NCBI RefSeq assembly: GCF_016920785.2
Contig: NW_024609836.1
Coordinates: forward strand, 11,252,018-11,316,017
Direction: 5' to 3'
DNA: 64,000 nt
Origin: Ixodes scapularis
Taxonomy: Eukaryota > Arthropoda > Arachnida > Ixodida > Ixodidae
The notes below the pieces were generated by a model. That model saw only the letters and a list, made by a program, of their open reading frames with translations. It made no database searches and had not been told where the DNA came from. Within the stretch, counting starts at the first letter, position 1; every line of letters begins with the position of its first letter. The position numbers and the translations under genes were made by a program. This document shows, piece by piece, positions 1 through 12,574 of the stretch.

Positions 1-2137
1 GACCGATCGCTCTTTTTATCAATGACCTCATCTGAATGAATGTATATAAGAGATTTGTGCAAGTTTCATGAAACTGGAACTCAGAGTCACTTCTTGTATA
101 GGACACTGCTAAGTGTAGGCTTTGAAAAAGGACCCTACTTTGGGGAGTTGTTTCTTCTTTCACAGTGCAATGATGCAACATGTTTTTAATAGAAATGAAT
201 GCCGAAATAGAGTATAACAGGGTACCCAAATTTAAAAAAAAATCGAAGGTGGTGTTTTTCTTTTATTCGCATTGGAATTTTTCTTTGTTTGATTTTTTTC
301 CCATGTTTGCCTAAATATATTGTAACTATTGCGTCACTCAGATGCCTTATTCATTTTTTCAATAATAGCCATATATTAGAAAATAATGTCTGCAAGTTAT
401 GTAATAATGATTAAATTATTTCATGAGATACAGATTTCCAAAGTTTGCCATTTGTCGTTCGAGCAGGCATGTTTGGCAATTTTTAGAAAACTAAATAAAT
501 TTTTAATAAATATTATTACTTTATATTACAAGCAAGTTGTACCCATAGTTTGTTTGTAAAAAGTTTTAAAATTCTCCTAATTTTATTGTTTTAATTATTC
601 ACTTTCAAACTTGCCCCCTCCATCAGTGCGCGTTATTGCAACTGTCCACCTCTCCCTGCCTTACGATTTTTCTTGTCTCCAAATTTTTTTTCTGGTCAAA
701 ACTAAGTGTGGATTCGTTTATACCAGACACTAGACAATGTCATATAAAAACATCAGTTGATTTAAAAATGTCGACCAGCCACCCTTTGGTCGATCTTATC
801 TGAAATCACCCAGCAGCCACTTTGTGACTCGAGCAAAACCTATCAGCCAGAAATTTCTGCCACCCGCCTGAGCTGTGGAAACCCGGTCATCGCGACTCCC
901 CACCTGCATAATGCGCTTCCTAATTTGGTAGCTTTTTCTTGAGAGTTTTTACTTTATTTTCCTGCTCATGATGCTTATCCGTTTCGTGTTATGATCCACT
1001 GTGAGAACCAGGGAATACCAGGGGTTGTAGCGTGCTCGGCCTTAGCAGGAAACGAACGAAGAAAGCAACGTCAACAGCCCCCGACGCGGACCGTTCGACT
1101 TGCTTCGAGGATTCTTTCCGTCGAGATAATCTCCGAAAAGCCTTCTTGGCTATATTCCCGGCCTTCGCGAAAATTAGCCGATAAGGGAGGTCCTGGGTAA
1201 CGTTCGTTTATTGGCTTTGGTGTCGTGCAAAAAAAAAAAAAAAGCAGATCTCTTTAAAACGTGCCCCAAAACAAGCCGAATTCCCTCTGATCGTCGTTAA
1301 GTGACTATTGCCGACAATGTATGCTGAATATACTGCATTATTTGAGGTAGTTCTCAAATCCTGTTCAGATAACGCGGCAGCGTGGGGTACGTGCAGTAGA
1401 TGTCGTTCGATTGTTGAGACTCGTTGAATTTAATGTTGTGAACGGGGAATACTCATGCAGTTCGGCTATTCTGTGTGGTCAAATATTTTTGACGGTTAAT
1501 ACGCTTGCAGATGCCGTGAGAAGAGCAACATGAAATGAAACAAAAATTCCAGCTGCATTTGTTCTGTCGCGCACGGACTCACCAAGAATAGCTTTCATGT
1601 GCTCGGTTTTATTTTTAAAAATAACATAATACATTCCTAAAAGCTTCCAGATTATAATCACCACAAAGCACAAAAAAAAAAAAAAAAAAGAAAGCGGGGC
1701 TATTTAACCGCCACCAGCGTCCGGAATCGGGCCTACGCAGGATGCCGCAGCCCACTGATGAGAAAACCCACAGCCCAGCGCAGTCGGGCAGCACCGACGT
1801 GCACTCTGAAAATCAGGGACGCGCGCTGTAAATCTCTCCGTTCGAGACTACCCCTGGAAAGGTCTACGAACTGCCCGGAGAAGCCGAAAGCGTCTATCGT
1901 CGGCACGCGATGACTCCAACCTCCTCACCTCACTGCAACTCAAGCATGCGCATGAGGACCCAATCTGCGCAGGAAGTGCCCGCCATTAAGTTGCCCTCCG
2001 TGGTTTACATCGCTCGTTCCCCTATATCGGCAAGATTCCCATTGACCGAAAGAGCCGGTCACTTGGCGGCGCCGGCACTGCAATCGAAGCACACCACGGG
2101 CTGCGCGAAAGCTTCCGCTGAAGTTTGCTGAGCGGCG
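1..2137. other. Unassigned AT-rich DNA
   Basis: Mostly AT-rich sequence with poly-A runs near 1230-1243 and 1672-1689. Short open frames are present but have no recognisable motif or codon pattern. I see no TE ends and no gene here. Confidence 0.5.
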
Positions 2138-2140
2138 TAA

Positions 2141-2355
2141 AGCGTGTTTCGCGTGCAGCGATTTTGGCCCTAGCCTAGTTCACATGCAGCGGTTTTGGCC
2201 CTAGAGCGGCGCGATTTCTGCCGTCGCGGCGCTCTGGCCAGCACCAGCAATTCAGTGGCACGAGCGCCGCGACGGCAGAAATCTCGCGGCTTTAGGGCCA
2301 AAATCGCTGCATGTGAACTAGGCTAGGGCCAAAATCGCTGCATGTGAAACACGCT
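2141..2355. mobile_element. Harbinger-type MITE (215 bp) flanked by TAA
   Basis: The ends AGCGTGTTTC and GAAACACGCT are inverted copies, and the flanks are TAA (2138-2140) and TAA (2356-2358). Most of the element is a long inverted repeat: the arm with GCGATTTTGGCCCTAG returns in reverse, and that motif is itself doubled in each arm. A 3-bp TAA duplication is typical of PIF/Harbinger transposons. There is no coding capacity, so this is a non-autonomous copy. Confidence 0.75.
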
Positions 2356-2358
2356 TAA

Positions 2359-2790
2359 CAAGGGCGACAGTATGATCCGTCGACCGCGTCTTTTTTTGGT
2401 TCGGGACTGCACGGTGCAACTTTGAGACGTTGCTTCCACGAGTTGCTGATATCGTAACTATGAAGCACACAGGTTTTGAAGCACAGCGTCTAGGTGGGGC
2501 TTCACCATATTTTATGAGATCAACGCTTTTGAAAGTCAGCCTCTAGATGGCACTTGAAAGGGTGGGTAACGGACCCAAGGGGAGGAAGGAGGTACCTCCT
2601 CCACGGTGGTTGTGAAACAAATGTTCGCTAGGATGCAGGAAGTAGCAACTACTTAATTTCAACAAATTCGGAGGAATGGAGAGAAAGACAGGGCACATGT
2701 AGATCCGCAGTTATGAAATTTCCAGATGTTAATGAAAAACAAAACGTTTTAAAAACTGAAAAAAAAATAAACTGAAGGGATACAATTTAA
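2359..2790. other. Unassigned DNA
   Basis: Low-complexity A-rich stretches from about 2755. No repeat boundary or gene was recognised. Confidence 0.4.
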
Positions 2791-2794
2791 AGCT

Positions 2795-4463
2795 GTGAGT
2801 ACGCAAGAAAAAAAACAAAAAAACTTTGAACGTCGCAGAAGGAGCTCTGGGAAAGCGCACTTGCCAAACAAAGAAAAGGGATATAAATTGTTTTTTGTTT
2901 ACGGCAAGCTCAGAATCGATGACAGGGTGTCTTACTGGGATAGTGGAAGAAATGCAAAGTGTCCTGTTCTTAATAAGAAGAAAGATGACAAGGGTTGACA
3001 CTCACGGCCAACTACGCGATTAAGCGTTGGGGTTCCTGAGCTACGCTCAATGAACGTCAATGCTAGAAGTATTGTTAACAAAATAGACCTTCAAGAGCCG
3101 ACATTGTTGAAATTCTACCCACACGGAAACCGAACTCAGAGGCAGCAAAACTGATGGAGAAATAATCCCCTTTCTTGTCAAATGTATCATCGTGAACGTC
3201 CTACGCATTGCCGTAATCACCAGGTACGGCATTCATGTTGCTGAACTGATCAGTGATCCATGAAGGCATTTCTCTGAAATTAAACTGTTGGGGTTATGTG
3301 GAGATTTTGCTTGCGTTGTAGTCTACAGACCCCTCTCAAGCAAGTCTGAAATTTTCGTACAAAGTTTATGATGATGTTTCACTGTTCGGAAATAATAAAC
3401 TGATTACAACTGGCAACTTGGCCCTTCCCGATTTAGACTGGGTTGGTTCATTCTGTAGTCAATCCCCGCCATCTGATATTGTTTTTGACATGATGCTATT
3501 TTTTGACATTTCAAGAGTGGTTTCATTGTTTCCTCGTTATGTTCGTGTTCAATTTTCGATCTAGGCTCTCGTAGGTAATACGCTGACAGATCTTAGTGTT
3601 ACTAGAGAGGAGGGTATTTCAGATCCCAGCTGGGTGGCTTTCTGCTGCCCAATGAAGCGGCTTTTATCTCGACCTCGCAAGGTTATAACTGTGAAAGATG
3701 TTTCAAAGGCGAACGACGAGAGCGTTCTCGATTACTGGGAGCTTCAACTCGGCTATTTTGTAGTGTCTGATGTTCATAATCTTAGAAAACGGTATAAATC
3801 TATCGTTAATGAGTGATTAAATGAATTTGTTTCTAAAATAATCATACTCTCCGAAAAGCCGAATCCATGTGTAAACAAACAAATATTACAGTCAAATCTC
3901 AAGCTTCAAAGATTGAAGAGAATGAAACCTTATGACCATTCACGCTTTAATTAAGCACGGCAAACGATTACATCTGAAGTGTTTCAAGGTAAATAATTTT
4001 TTCCCAATACATTATTCATCTTTACTAGACATAAACACCAATATACATTTACAATTCTTTGGTTTTATATAGATCAAAATACGCATCTTCATTCTGGCAC
4101 ACTTACCTTTTTACATTAACATACAGGATTGAGTCAGTTCAAGCGGCTGCCCGTTTTATTCAATCGAATTATTGGTGTTTCGCCAGTGTTCCTTTAATGA
4201 AGTCAGATCTTTCTTTCTCATTACTTTCAACCAAGCGAAATGTTTTTCTGTCTGCCTCGTGCACCAAATCTTGTATTCACCGCTTCTAAATCAGTGTCTT
4301 CACGCTTCACCAACCTATTTTCGGCAAGACTAGATTGTTCTAACAAAATAACCCGGCCGCAATGTTTTTTCTTTTTTTCTTTTTTTTTTACATCTTACCA
4401 AAATGCTTTTTTCCCCGACGCAATTGTGGACTGGAATTGCCTTCCCAAAGACATCACCACCAT
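2795..4463 (+). pseudogene. CR1-like LINE, internally deleted (LINE-A, 5' part)
   Basis: A degenerate non-LTR retrotransposon. At 2870-2990 a frame with KLFFVYGKLRIDDRV resembles the end of a LINE ORF1. At 3020-3090 the start of an apurinic-type endonuclease is readable (NARSIVNKID). Pieces of YRPP and of a GNLALPDLDW stretch (usual form GDFN-PDIDW) follow near 3320-3440, and the endonuclease-RT linker lies at 3634-3930. The frame then goes directly to the extreme C-terminus: RIESVQAAARFI at 4120-4160 and DWNCLPKDI at 4420-4460. The RT core (PQGS, ADD) is missing, so the copy is internally deleted as well as frameshifted. Its last codons and tail resume at 6431 after a hAT-like insertion. Family assignment is by motif only. 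Confidence 0.7.
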
Positions 4464-4471
4464 CGAGAACC

Positions 4472-6422
4472 CGGTGTTAACGGGAACGCGTCACAAGTAA
4501 CTGCGTTACCTCTAACGCGTTACGTCTTTACGTTTTTCAGTAAAGCGGTAACGTACTCGTTACATTTTCGAGAAAGTAACGACTAACAAACTTACGTTAC
4601 TTATTTCAAGTACCAAGTAATTTAATTACGTTACTCGTTACAGTTTCTTATCAAAACCTGAAAAAATTACACTTAATATTTTTTTCTTCTTTCTGTAGTT
4701 CGTTTTTCATTAAGTTCAGAAGCAGCCGATGCTACGAGCTGATGGAACCAATCGGACAAGTCAAAAGGGCACCATCACGGTGTTCGTAATATTTCTGTGT
4801 AGTACGTGTTCCATCATCCCTGCACCAATCATAGAAAAAAAAGGCCCTGCAGTTACTTGCGCATTTGACGCTGCTTGATTAGTCTCATTAGTCCTAGTGT
4901 CGGCGGCGCCCATGCAATAATGGTCTGTAGTAGTCGATGGAAGATTCTATGGCAGGCTATATAACACACTTTGGCCCTTTATAGTCGACCATAGAAATCC
5001 ATAAATACAGCTACAGCCAGCTATAGAGAAATCCGTAGCCCTGTGTTTAAAGACTGGGAAGCAGCATTTTTTATTTTTTTTACCCGCCTAGAAATTTCAA
5101 TGACCCTGGTCCAGAGACTCGGAATCAATAAACATTCTTTATCAGCTGATAGAGAATTTTATGGCCCCTAGTCTAAAGACTGGGCACCAATAAATGATTT
5201 TTGCCGGCCTATAGAAGACTCTATGGCCCCGAGCCTAAAGGCTGGGAACCGAGAAATTATCTTTAGCCGTCTGTAGATAAATTTATATCCCCGAGTCTAA
5301 AGACTAGCAACCAATAAATTGCCTTTACTTTGTTCTATGCATTCTGTGTGTTCATTGATATATGTGTATCTACCATATAGCGTTCAAAAGTAGGGGAAAC
5401 TTTAAAAAAATTTTTTAGACTGTGCTGGCTAAAACGTCACAGGAATACACATACAGCCTACTTTAACAGGCCATATAAATGGCTAAAGACACCAAAGGAA
5501 AAGCCATCGGCAGCTATAGCACGCTGGCTATAGAGAGCCAAAGGTCGACGCACAGACCTTTTTTTAGCAGAACCTGTAAAAAGCTATAGATCGTTGAAAA
5601 AATCAAAGGAAAAGCAATAGGAAGCTATAGCATGCTGGCATAAAAGAGCCATAGAAAAACTCATACAACATTTTTTAGCAGACCATATAAATGGCTAAGA
5701 CAGCATAGGAAAAGCCATAGGCAGCTATAGCATTCTGGCTAAAGAGAGCCATAGGATGACCCACATAACTTTCTTTATCAGGATGCGTAAGAAGCTATTG
5801 TTGACTAGAGCAACCAAAGAAAGAGCTATAGACAGCTATAGCATGTCGCTTTAAAAGAGTCGTAAAGCAAGCCATATAAGTCTTTAGCCAGCCATTAGAA
5901 AAGCTAAATAGCGCTATAGCTGGACAATGAATGATAGGGCCATAGAGAAAGCTAAAAGTTCTGTAAAGACGACCATAAAAAATGTTAAAGACAGCCAGAA
6001 TTTTTTATCTAATTGGGCCAAATAGCTAAAGCCGACCATACAAAGAATTTTCTATAGCCGACCATAGGCCATTTTGTATGGGAGGCGCCAAGTCATTAAT
6101 TATTGCACTCATTTCACATTCCTTCGAAAGTTTGCCTGTCCTTTCCCCACGCAAAAAGTCCCACTTTAGATAGAAAAACACTAACGGCCACCTACTTTGC
6201 CCCAGTGTCAAAATATGCTGTCGCCGAAAAAAAAAAAAAGCTGTTATCGTCAATTTGTAAACACAAAGTAACGCAGAAATAACGTGCGTTACTCTGTATC
6301 GGTAGCGCTAACGGTAACGCCTTTTTTTTCTATTTTGTGGTAACGTAGGTCCGTAACGCGTTTTTTTGCAAGTAATGATTAACGTATTTCGTTACTTTTT
6401 TTCAGTTACGCCTACAACACTG
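4472..6422. mobile_element. Non-autonomous hAT-like element (1951 bp) with internal tandem arrays
   Basis: Ends CGGTGTTAACGGGAACGC and (reverse strand) CAGTGTTGTAGGCGTAACTG are imperfect inverted copies, followed inward by many GTTACG/CGTAAC runs, a common hAT terminal pattern. Flanks CGAGAACC (4464-4471) and CGAGGGCC (6423-6430) match at 6 of 8 bases, fitting an old 8-bp hAT duplication. The interior holds no transposase. It carries about five copies of a 61-62-bp unit (motif GTCTAAAGACTGGG at about 5109, 5171, 5233, 5294) and about four copies of a 100-111-bp unit (AGCTATAGCATGCTGGC at about 5511, 5622, 5722, 5833). Confidence 0.7.
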
Positions 6423-6430
6423 CGAGGGCC

Positions 6431-6545
6431 CCATCAGATTTCGAGAAGCCAGTTTTGGACATTGTTATTTAACCCGTCCCTGTCCACTGATGGCCCTCGG
6501 GGTATTGTAACTCAAACAAAGAAATGAATGAATAAATAAATTAAA
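6431..6545 (+). pseudogene. 3' end and tail of LINE-A
   Basis: After the hAT-like insertion the LINE C-terminus continues in frame for about 13 codons to TAA near 6472. A short 3' UTR and an ATGAATGAATAAATAAAT-type tail follow. The continuity across 4463/6431 supports insertion of the hAT element into an existing LINE. Confidence 0.65.
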
Positions 6546-6569
6546 AAATAATATATATAAACAAAAGTT

Positions 6570-8265
6570 ACCATGGTATATCGGTGACATCAAGAAATCT
6601 CTTCATCAAATAAAGATTGATGATGGCGGAATGGTGAAGAATAGTGAAATTAGGCGGTGTTTTAATAAATACTTTCAGTCAGTGTTTCCTCAGCCAGTCG
6701 CACTACCTGTCTTCAAGGATTCTTCCTGCTGTTTAGATGGGGATTTCATATCCCGTATGTGTGTACTTAACGTATTACTCAGCCTAAAACCAAAGTCCTC
6801 TCGTAACCCTGGTAAGATACAAAATGACCATTTCTCGCGTTATGCTGAGTCATTATCAATGTTTGTAACTTTAATATTTTGGGTATCGCTTCCTGCCAGT
6901 CACCTTCCTTTGAATTGGCTTTCAGCACCCATTGTTCCTATATTTCAGAAAGGTGATAATCAGTGTGTTTCCAACTACCACCCTATACCTCTTACATCTG
7001 TCCCGTGTAAGTTGATGGAGCACATTGTTGCATGATATATCAACGGATTTTTTAGAGAGACCGTAACATTATCATAGAGTCCCAGTATGTTTTCATGAAA
7101 AGTTGACAAACTGTAGCTCAACAAGTCGCCTCACCACTGTTCGCGCCCTCAGTTTAGTTTTAAAAAAGACAGGGCATGTTGACGTTGTTTTTTTAGGTTT
7201 AAGTAAAGCGGTTTCCTGAAAGCCTTATGACAAATTGATATACAAAACTGCAGCAAATGTTCCTGCTTTCAATGCATATTCAGTGGATTGGGGCGTATTT
7301 ACTCAATTCGAAGCAGGTTGGCAAAAAAGGTATAGATTCAGACTTCGTACCCGTTGGCTCCGGGGTACCACAGGGAAGCGTTCTTCGCCCGCTCTTGCTC
7401 TTAATATATATTTTCGACATCACTACTGATATAAACTAACCCATCGCTATAGAATCATTTCCCGATGACTCCGTCTTATTTCGGGCAGTGTCGTCTTAAA
7501 ATGATAAGGAATCCTTGTTGTTTGTCTTGTCCGTTTCTTATCGTTCCGTGTCTCCGGTTTGGCAGTTCTTCACCGGCTCGCATGTGTTTTTACCCTTTCT
7601 TTGGTGTGATATGTGGGGCAAAAAACTTAATTTGGATAAGATCGTAGGTGCTCCGATCAACTAATAAAAAAACTCAGCTTCATTTTATTTTTTATACAAT
7701 AAGTGATACAAGCATTTGTGAGGAAGACGAGTCTAAGTATCTTAGCGGTGACCATTAAAAAAAAACCTAAAGTGGACAAACCATATTGAAAATGTTTGTA
7801 CTGCAGGATACAAAAAAGCTAGGCTTACCTCGCCGGAAACTTAGGAATGACCCTTCAACAAATATAAAATCACTAGCGCAGTACAATTCTTTAATTAGAC
7901 GGAGGATAGAATATGCAAGCACAGTGTAGGATCCACACACAGCTACCGATGTCTACATATTAGAAAGTTAAAAAATACAGGCGTTCTATCTTCAAAATGT
8001 ATGACATATTTTACTCTTCCACCTCAATGATGAGATTTACTGATGTTGAGACATTAGCAAACGGCAAGAAAGGGGCGAGACTGAAATTTTTATATCTTAT
8101 CTTTCACGTAAAGTTGACCCTTGCACCTCCTCCATTCATAACAAGATCAGATTCACGGCAGACACGACATCATCGTGAATTTGCCTTAACCCCCATTTTG
8201 GCCCGAACGAACACCTGCAAATATTCATTTTTGTACGTTCGATATCTGAATGAAAGATCTTTCTA
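6570..8265 (+). pseudogene. Degenerate CR1-like LINE reverse transcriptase fragment (LINE-B)
   Basis: The best block is 6631-7035 (134 codons), which reads as the start of a LINE RT: CFNKYFQSVF, then PIVPIFQKGDNQCVSNYHPI (RT block 1-2). Downstream, stops and frameshifts accumulate, but pieces of SGVPQGS-like sequence are readable near 7350-7390, and a C-terminal YASTV-DPH block near 7910-7940. The copy lacks ORF1 and endonuclease and cannot be functional. It begins right after the tail of LINE-A, so LINE-A may have inserted beside or into it. Confidence 0.65.
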
Positions 8266-8270
8266 GTGAC

Positions 8271-8679
8271 ATTTTGCTTTTGTTAAAAAAAACAAAAAAC
8301 GTTACCACCGCGTTGAAAAAAAATACTTCCGTGTATGGCATTAAGGATGCATGTATCTATATTCACTATAAATATATAGGTACATATTTCGTTTGAATAG
8401 TTGTTTCTTCAACATAGCGAATACAATTCAGGTGTAAAGTGTATACGTGTGTACACATATGTATTTTTCGTTCGTGTTGGTGTTGATATGAAATACTTGT
8501 GCGTGTTTTCTTGAAAGCTGTCTGCATTTTTTTGCGGATTGTTATCCATACGTATGTTGTTGCTGTGCTCAGCGCGTTGGTACACATGAACCTCTGTTTG
8601 CAAGCTAAAAATTGTTTTTTTTTTTTGCGTGTGTGTGTGTGTTTGTGTGTTAATTCAAGAGGGCGTGTACCAAATGTGC
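8271..8679. other. Unassigned DNA with a TG microsatellite
   Basis: Poly-T at about 8617-8626 is followed by a TG/GTTT simple repeat to about 8652. Nothing else recognised. Confidence 0.5.
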
Positions 8680-8687
8680 TTTCCCTC

Positions 8688-9836
8688 CAAAGTTGCGGAG
8701 TTGCCATTCCTGGGTCACTCCGGATTTGGAATGATTCCGGAATCATTCGGCATTTTCGCGACCCTGGATTGGAATGGGAATGGAATGGCGGAAACGTTGA
8801 GGAAAATGGAATGGCCCGGAATGGAATGGGAATGGAATGAGACCCAGTTCTTTATTTAGTTTCTTAGGGGGGGGGGGGGGGGTGGTTCCGTTTAGATAAA
8901 CCGAGCATGTGAGCGAGTCAGTTGCTCCGAAATAAAATGCGCAGAGGGAAACTGCTAGCCCTAACAAACTGTACGCAAAAAACGCAAAAAAAAAAAACAA
9001 GCGTTTAGGCAAAGAGCAGAGGGTGGGGGGGAGGGGTGCCTTGTGCGGACGCACAGACGACGGGCTTCGCTTGTGTTACACGAGAGCGAAACAAGAAACC
9101 AAGCACCAAGCACTCGTTGACTCGCGTGCCGCCAAAAGATGATCAATTATATTTTTCTTACAGTTCGAGGAGCGTTGTTTAGCAGCTGGTCAACCCTGCT
9201 GCCTTCCACGTTCTTTTGCGCGCACTCCTCTGACGTGCGAAATCTGGGTGTGCTTCGGCATTAAGACCCAAAGCGATATACACGTATCTATTCTCCTGCT
9301 GCGCTTTGCTCGACGCTTATTTTTTAATACTCCATTTTTACTTGTAAGTCTGCCTTTTACTTGGTCTTTGTTCCGATGCTTGTTTTCTGTGTTAAATGTT
9401 TTACATTCAGGTGGGTTAGGGTTACAAGCAAGCTAGATGATGCCCGGTCATTTCCTTTGACTTTAGTCTCTGCATACCTGTTTCACCTTGCGATGGACCG
9501 CTTCGGATGCTACGAGTCACCCCAGGCAATCCAGCACCGTGAGCTTAGTAAAATCAGTGTTTTTTTGAGGCAGTTAGCTTTTCTTTTTGCAATTGTATAT
9601 GCGTTTAATAATGTCAGCTTTATGCTGCTTATGCTGGCAAACACAATGTAGCTGTCGAGTGCCAATTTTTACGTTTAGGAATTAGAGGAATGGAATGGAA
9701 TGATTCAGCCATTCCAGGAGTGGGAAGGGGCCCAGTGTCCCCATTCCTAGGAGTTAAAAATAATTGAATTATCGAAAACTCTAGTTCCCGGAATAGAATG
9801 GGAATGGAATGGGGGTGGGCCCACTCCGCAACACTG
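8688..9836. mobile_element. Non-autonomous hAT-like element (1149 bp) with perfect 8-bp target duplication
   Basis: Perfect direct repeats TTTCCCTC flank it (8680-8687 and 9837-9844). The ends CAAAGTTGCGGAGT and (reverse) CAGTGTTGCGGAGT are inverted copies. Just inside each end lie GGAATGGAATGGGAATGG-type runs (8770-8840, 9690-9700, 9790-9812), probably subterminal transposase-binding repeats. A poly-G run (about 8868-8884) and a poly-A run (about 8987-8998) sit inside. Open frames in the interior show no transposase motif, so this is a deletion derivative. Confidence 0.85.
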
Positions 9837-9844
9837 TTTCCCTC

Positions 9845-10722
9845 CTGTCGTCTGGGAGTATATGTCTAAAAAAAAAAAAATCATGACAGTCGACAGCATG
9901 ACACTTTTATCACGTCATCACTTGAAAATCGAGGAATCACATGTGAGAACGCGGTATCCCAACACCACCTAGAGGGAAGGCCGCAGCGATCGGAAGCATG
10001 ACGTCACCAACGTTAGGAGGAGGAGTTAATCATAGTTGGGCTTTTCCATTTGCTTATCCTTCGGCTTCACCTCTTTTTTTCACTTCTCTGTGTCCAGACA
10101 GTTAGCTATTTGAATGTCGTAGTAGTCGTACTGCCGTATTCAAAATGTTACGGAACATAATTTAAATTCCCCCGTTTGTATAGGTTAGCGCTTTTATAAT
10201 AAAACATTGTACATCTTCTATTCGTGCAGTTGGAATTTCAAGTTTGTATGTATCCACAACGAAATACTAAAAAAATAAAAAAACTACCCAGAGGTCAACT
10301 GTCGTCGTGACACCGTCACCGCCATGGACTCGGAAGGTGAAGGAAATGAATAAAAAATCATCACATAAAAGAAAGAGCGTTTTCAAGGCAATAACACATT
10401 GAATCGATACACACACCCTTAAGGCATACTATGCATTCTAATTAAGCTCTACACACTCAGCGCTCATTATTGACAATAAGGTTTGAAATAAAATATTCCC
10501 GTAGAATGCTCACCGATGTACTGCTGATATTTATATCTTGCCTAGTCAGCTGATTATAGGTAGTTGGTAAAGTATATGCCATAGTTTGATTGCCATAATT
10601 AGTCCTTGAAAATTTTGAATCCGGATATTCAATAGTTCTCTTTTTTGAAGTTTTTCTTAGTGTGTGTGAGATTCGAGTGCCTGCGAAAAACGTCGAGACG
10701 CTGCAGAAGCAGAGGATATACC
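9845..10722. other. Unassigned DNA
   Basis: Apart from A-rich runs I see no TE boundary, coding pattern or RNA gene in this stretch. Confidence 0.4.
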
Positions 10723-10725
10723 TAA

Positions 10726-10901
10726 AGCGGGAAACACATGTACGACGAGACCGTCCGATCCGACGTCCGACCGCGCAATACGACGGTCGGAGGCGAGGGT
10801 TTTCAACGCTCTCCGATGCTACGAAAACCCTCGCCTCCGACCGTCGTATTGCGCGGTCGGACGTCGGATCGGACGGTTTCGTCGTACATTTGTTTCGCGC
10901 T
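10726..10901. mobile_element. Near-perfect hairpin MITE (176 bp) flanked by TAA
   Basis: Arms of roughly 75-80 bp, beginning AGCGGGAAAC and ending GTTTCGCGCT, are close to perfect inverted copies around a loop of about 18 bases (AACGCTCTCCGATGCTAC region). TAA flanks at 10723-10725 and 10902-10904 point to PIF/Harbinger. The terminal AGCG is shared with the 2141-2355 element. High arm identity suggests recent origin. Confidence 0.8.
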
Positions 10902-10904
10902 TAA

Positions 10905-12250
10905 GAGTCACCGGCGAGCCCAAGCACGACGACGACGTCTTCGGTTATGTAACGCGCCGTTGGCTTTCAAAAGTGTTTTCCGTAATGCAGCCTGCGTGGC
11001 TTGCTTCTTCCGTTAATGTCGGCTGTGCGTGTTTGTGATTTTTTTATGCTTTGGCTTCTGTGTTTTGTTCTGGCTGTGGTGAGAGACTTCACAAAGTCTC
11101 TTGAGCAGTGTCGAGAGGATTCAATCGGCCGTTGTGGTGGTAGTACCCACATTGACTTATGACTGTGGCTTGACTGCATGGATAACTTTGACAGGTGAGA
11201 ACTTTTTATGACATCGCTTGTCATGTGGGAAACTACGCGAGCGGAATGGCGCAATTAAGAGCTTAGGTTTCGGGGTATAATCACGCGTCCGTAAATGAAG
11301 ACCTCCCTCTTCGACGGATCAGGAAGAGTTTGCTTTGCTGTTGATGTTTGTGTTGCGGCGCAAGATAGCCTTTTGGCTCTTAATTACGTTGTTCGACGAG
11401 AAGTTTAGAGGTGATAAGGTGTTATCTGTCTGAGTATTAATTCAATTATTCTTTTTAAATTCAATGCTTATTTTCTTTCATGCTTACCAACAACTCAAAT
11501 ACCTTTTCGGTAAAGCAAAACACAACAGGAAACACAATTACAACAATACGAACGGTGAAATTTATACAGTTGCTAAAATCTATACTCTTACCTAAATTCA
11601 TACTGATACGTAAATTCACGAACTTGGATAATTTTTTTTTTTTCTGACAGACTTTTTGGACACATATCAAGGTTTGTATGCTCCGTGTTTAAAACATGCT
11701 GTATTCGCGAAATCGGCGGAAAGTTATGTTGAATATCTGGATAAAAAGAACTGGCATCCCGAGAATTCGCTGTAGCAGGAATGCCGAAGGTTCAAGAAGC
11801 AAGAAGAATGGGGCTACTTATTGAACCATGATTTAACCTATGCAAAACCTTTCTATCTTGAACAGACCTCACTCAAAAAGACTGGCTAATTTTGATTTTC
11901 TTAAAATAATATTAAAATCATAATAGCATTTTCGACCGCAATATCTGCCGTCAGGTAGTCGCACAAATCGTTTTCGTAGCCGTTCAACATTTCCACTCGC
12001 TGAAATAAAGATGGAGGTTCATGCCACAGATAGAAATCGAAGTCTGGAGCCCATATGAGTACAATATAGTCGTAAAACCAATGATGAGGGCTAAAAGATC
12101 TCGTTAAGCGAGAACTTATTCCCAGCGTGCGTTAAGGCTGATTAATAATGTAGTTTATATGAGAGCAAAATAATAGGGATTATCCATGAGAACTCCTTAG
12201 GCTCGTTCTAATGTGGTCTGATTTACGGTTTTATTTTCCAGAGTAATGCA
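10905..12250. other. Unassigned DNA
   Basis: AT-rich from about 11400. No gene recognised. The region nearest 12.2 kb may contain decayed C-terminal sequence of the LINE-C fragment that follows. Confidence 0.4.
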
Positions 12251-12259
12251 AACGAAAAC

Positions 12260-12560
12260 AAAGTGCAACGTTTTTCTTTTTACGAGGATTTATTTTGGGT
12301 TTTGCGGGTGTTTAAAGTGAGGTTGTTTGACCCGCACTATTCTTTTACTGTACAAACATCAACCTGTAGCAAAGTGCAGTTGGTGGTTGGGTTTACCCCT
12401 GAAACAGCTTAACATCATATGCAAACATAAGTACCTGAGAGTGTTTCACGGACGACATCAGGTCGTCTATAGAAACGATAAACCACAAAGGGGCAAGATT
12501 TGAGCCCTGAGGCACTCCCGACATGGGCAATAAAAGGGCGTGACAAGCAGCCAGAGGGGA
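12260..12560 (-). pseudogene. LINE reverse transcriptase fragment (LINE-C)
   Basis: On the minus strand 12560-12415 reads GVPQGSNLAPLWFIVSIDDL followed by MFAYDVKLF, the RT blocks normally written GVPQGS and YADD; the catalytic pair is degraded to YDV. A further block near 12330-12270 resembles the LQ-D-----W---N-L-LN--KT motif downstream of the RT active site. The 5' part is cut off by the end of another LINE at about 12575. Confidence 0.6.
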
Positions 12561-12574
12561 CTCTAACATGCTAA

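Noticed and set aside
1910..2131. A small host gene on the plus strand
   Set aside because: No motif, no splice or start context, and it ends at a MITE boundary.
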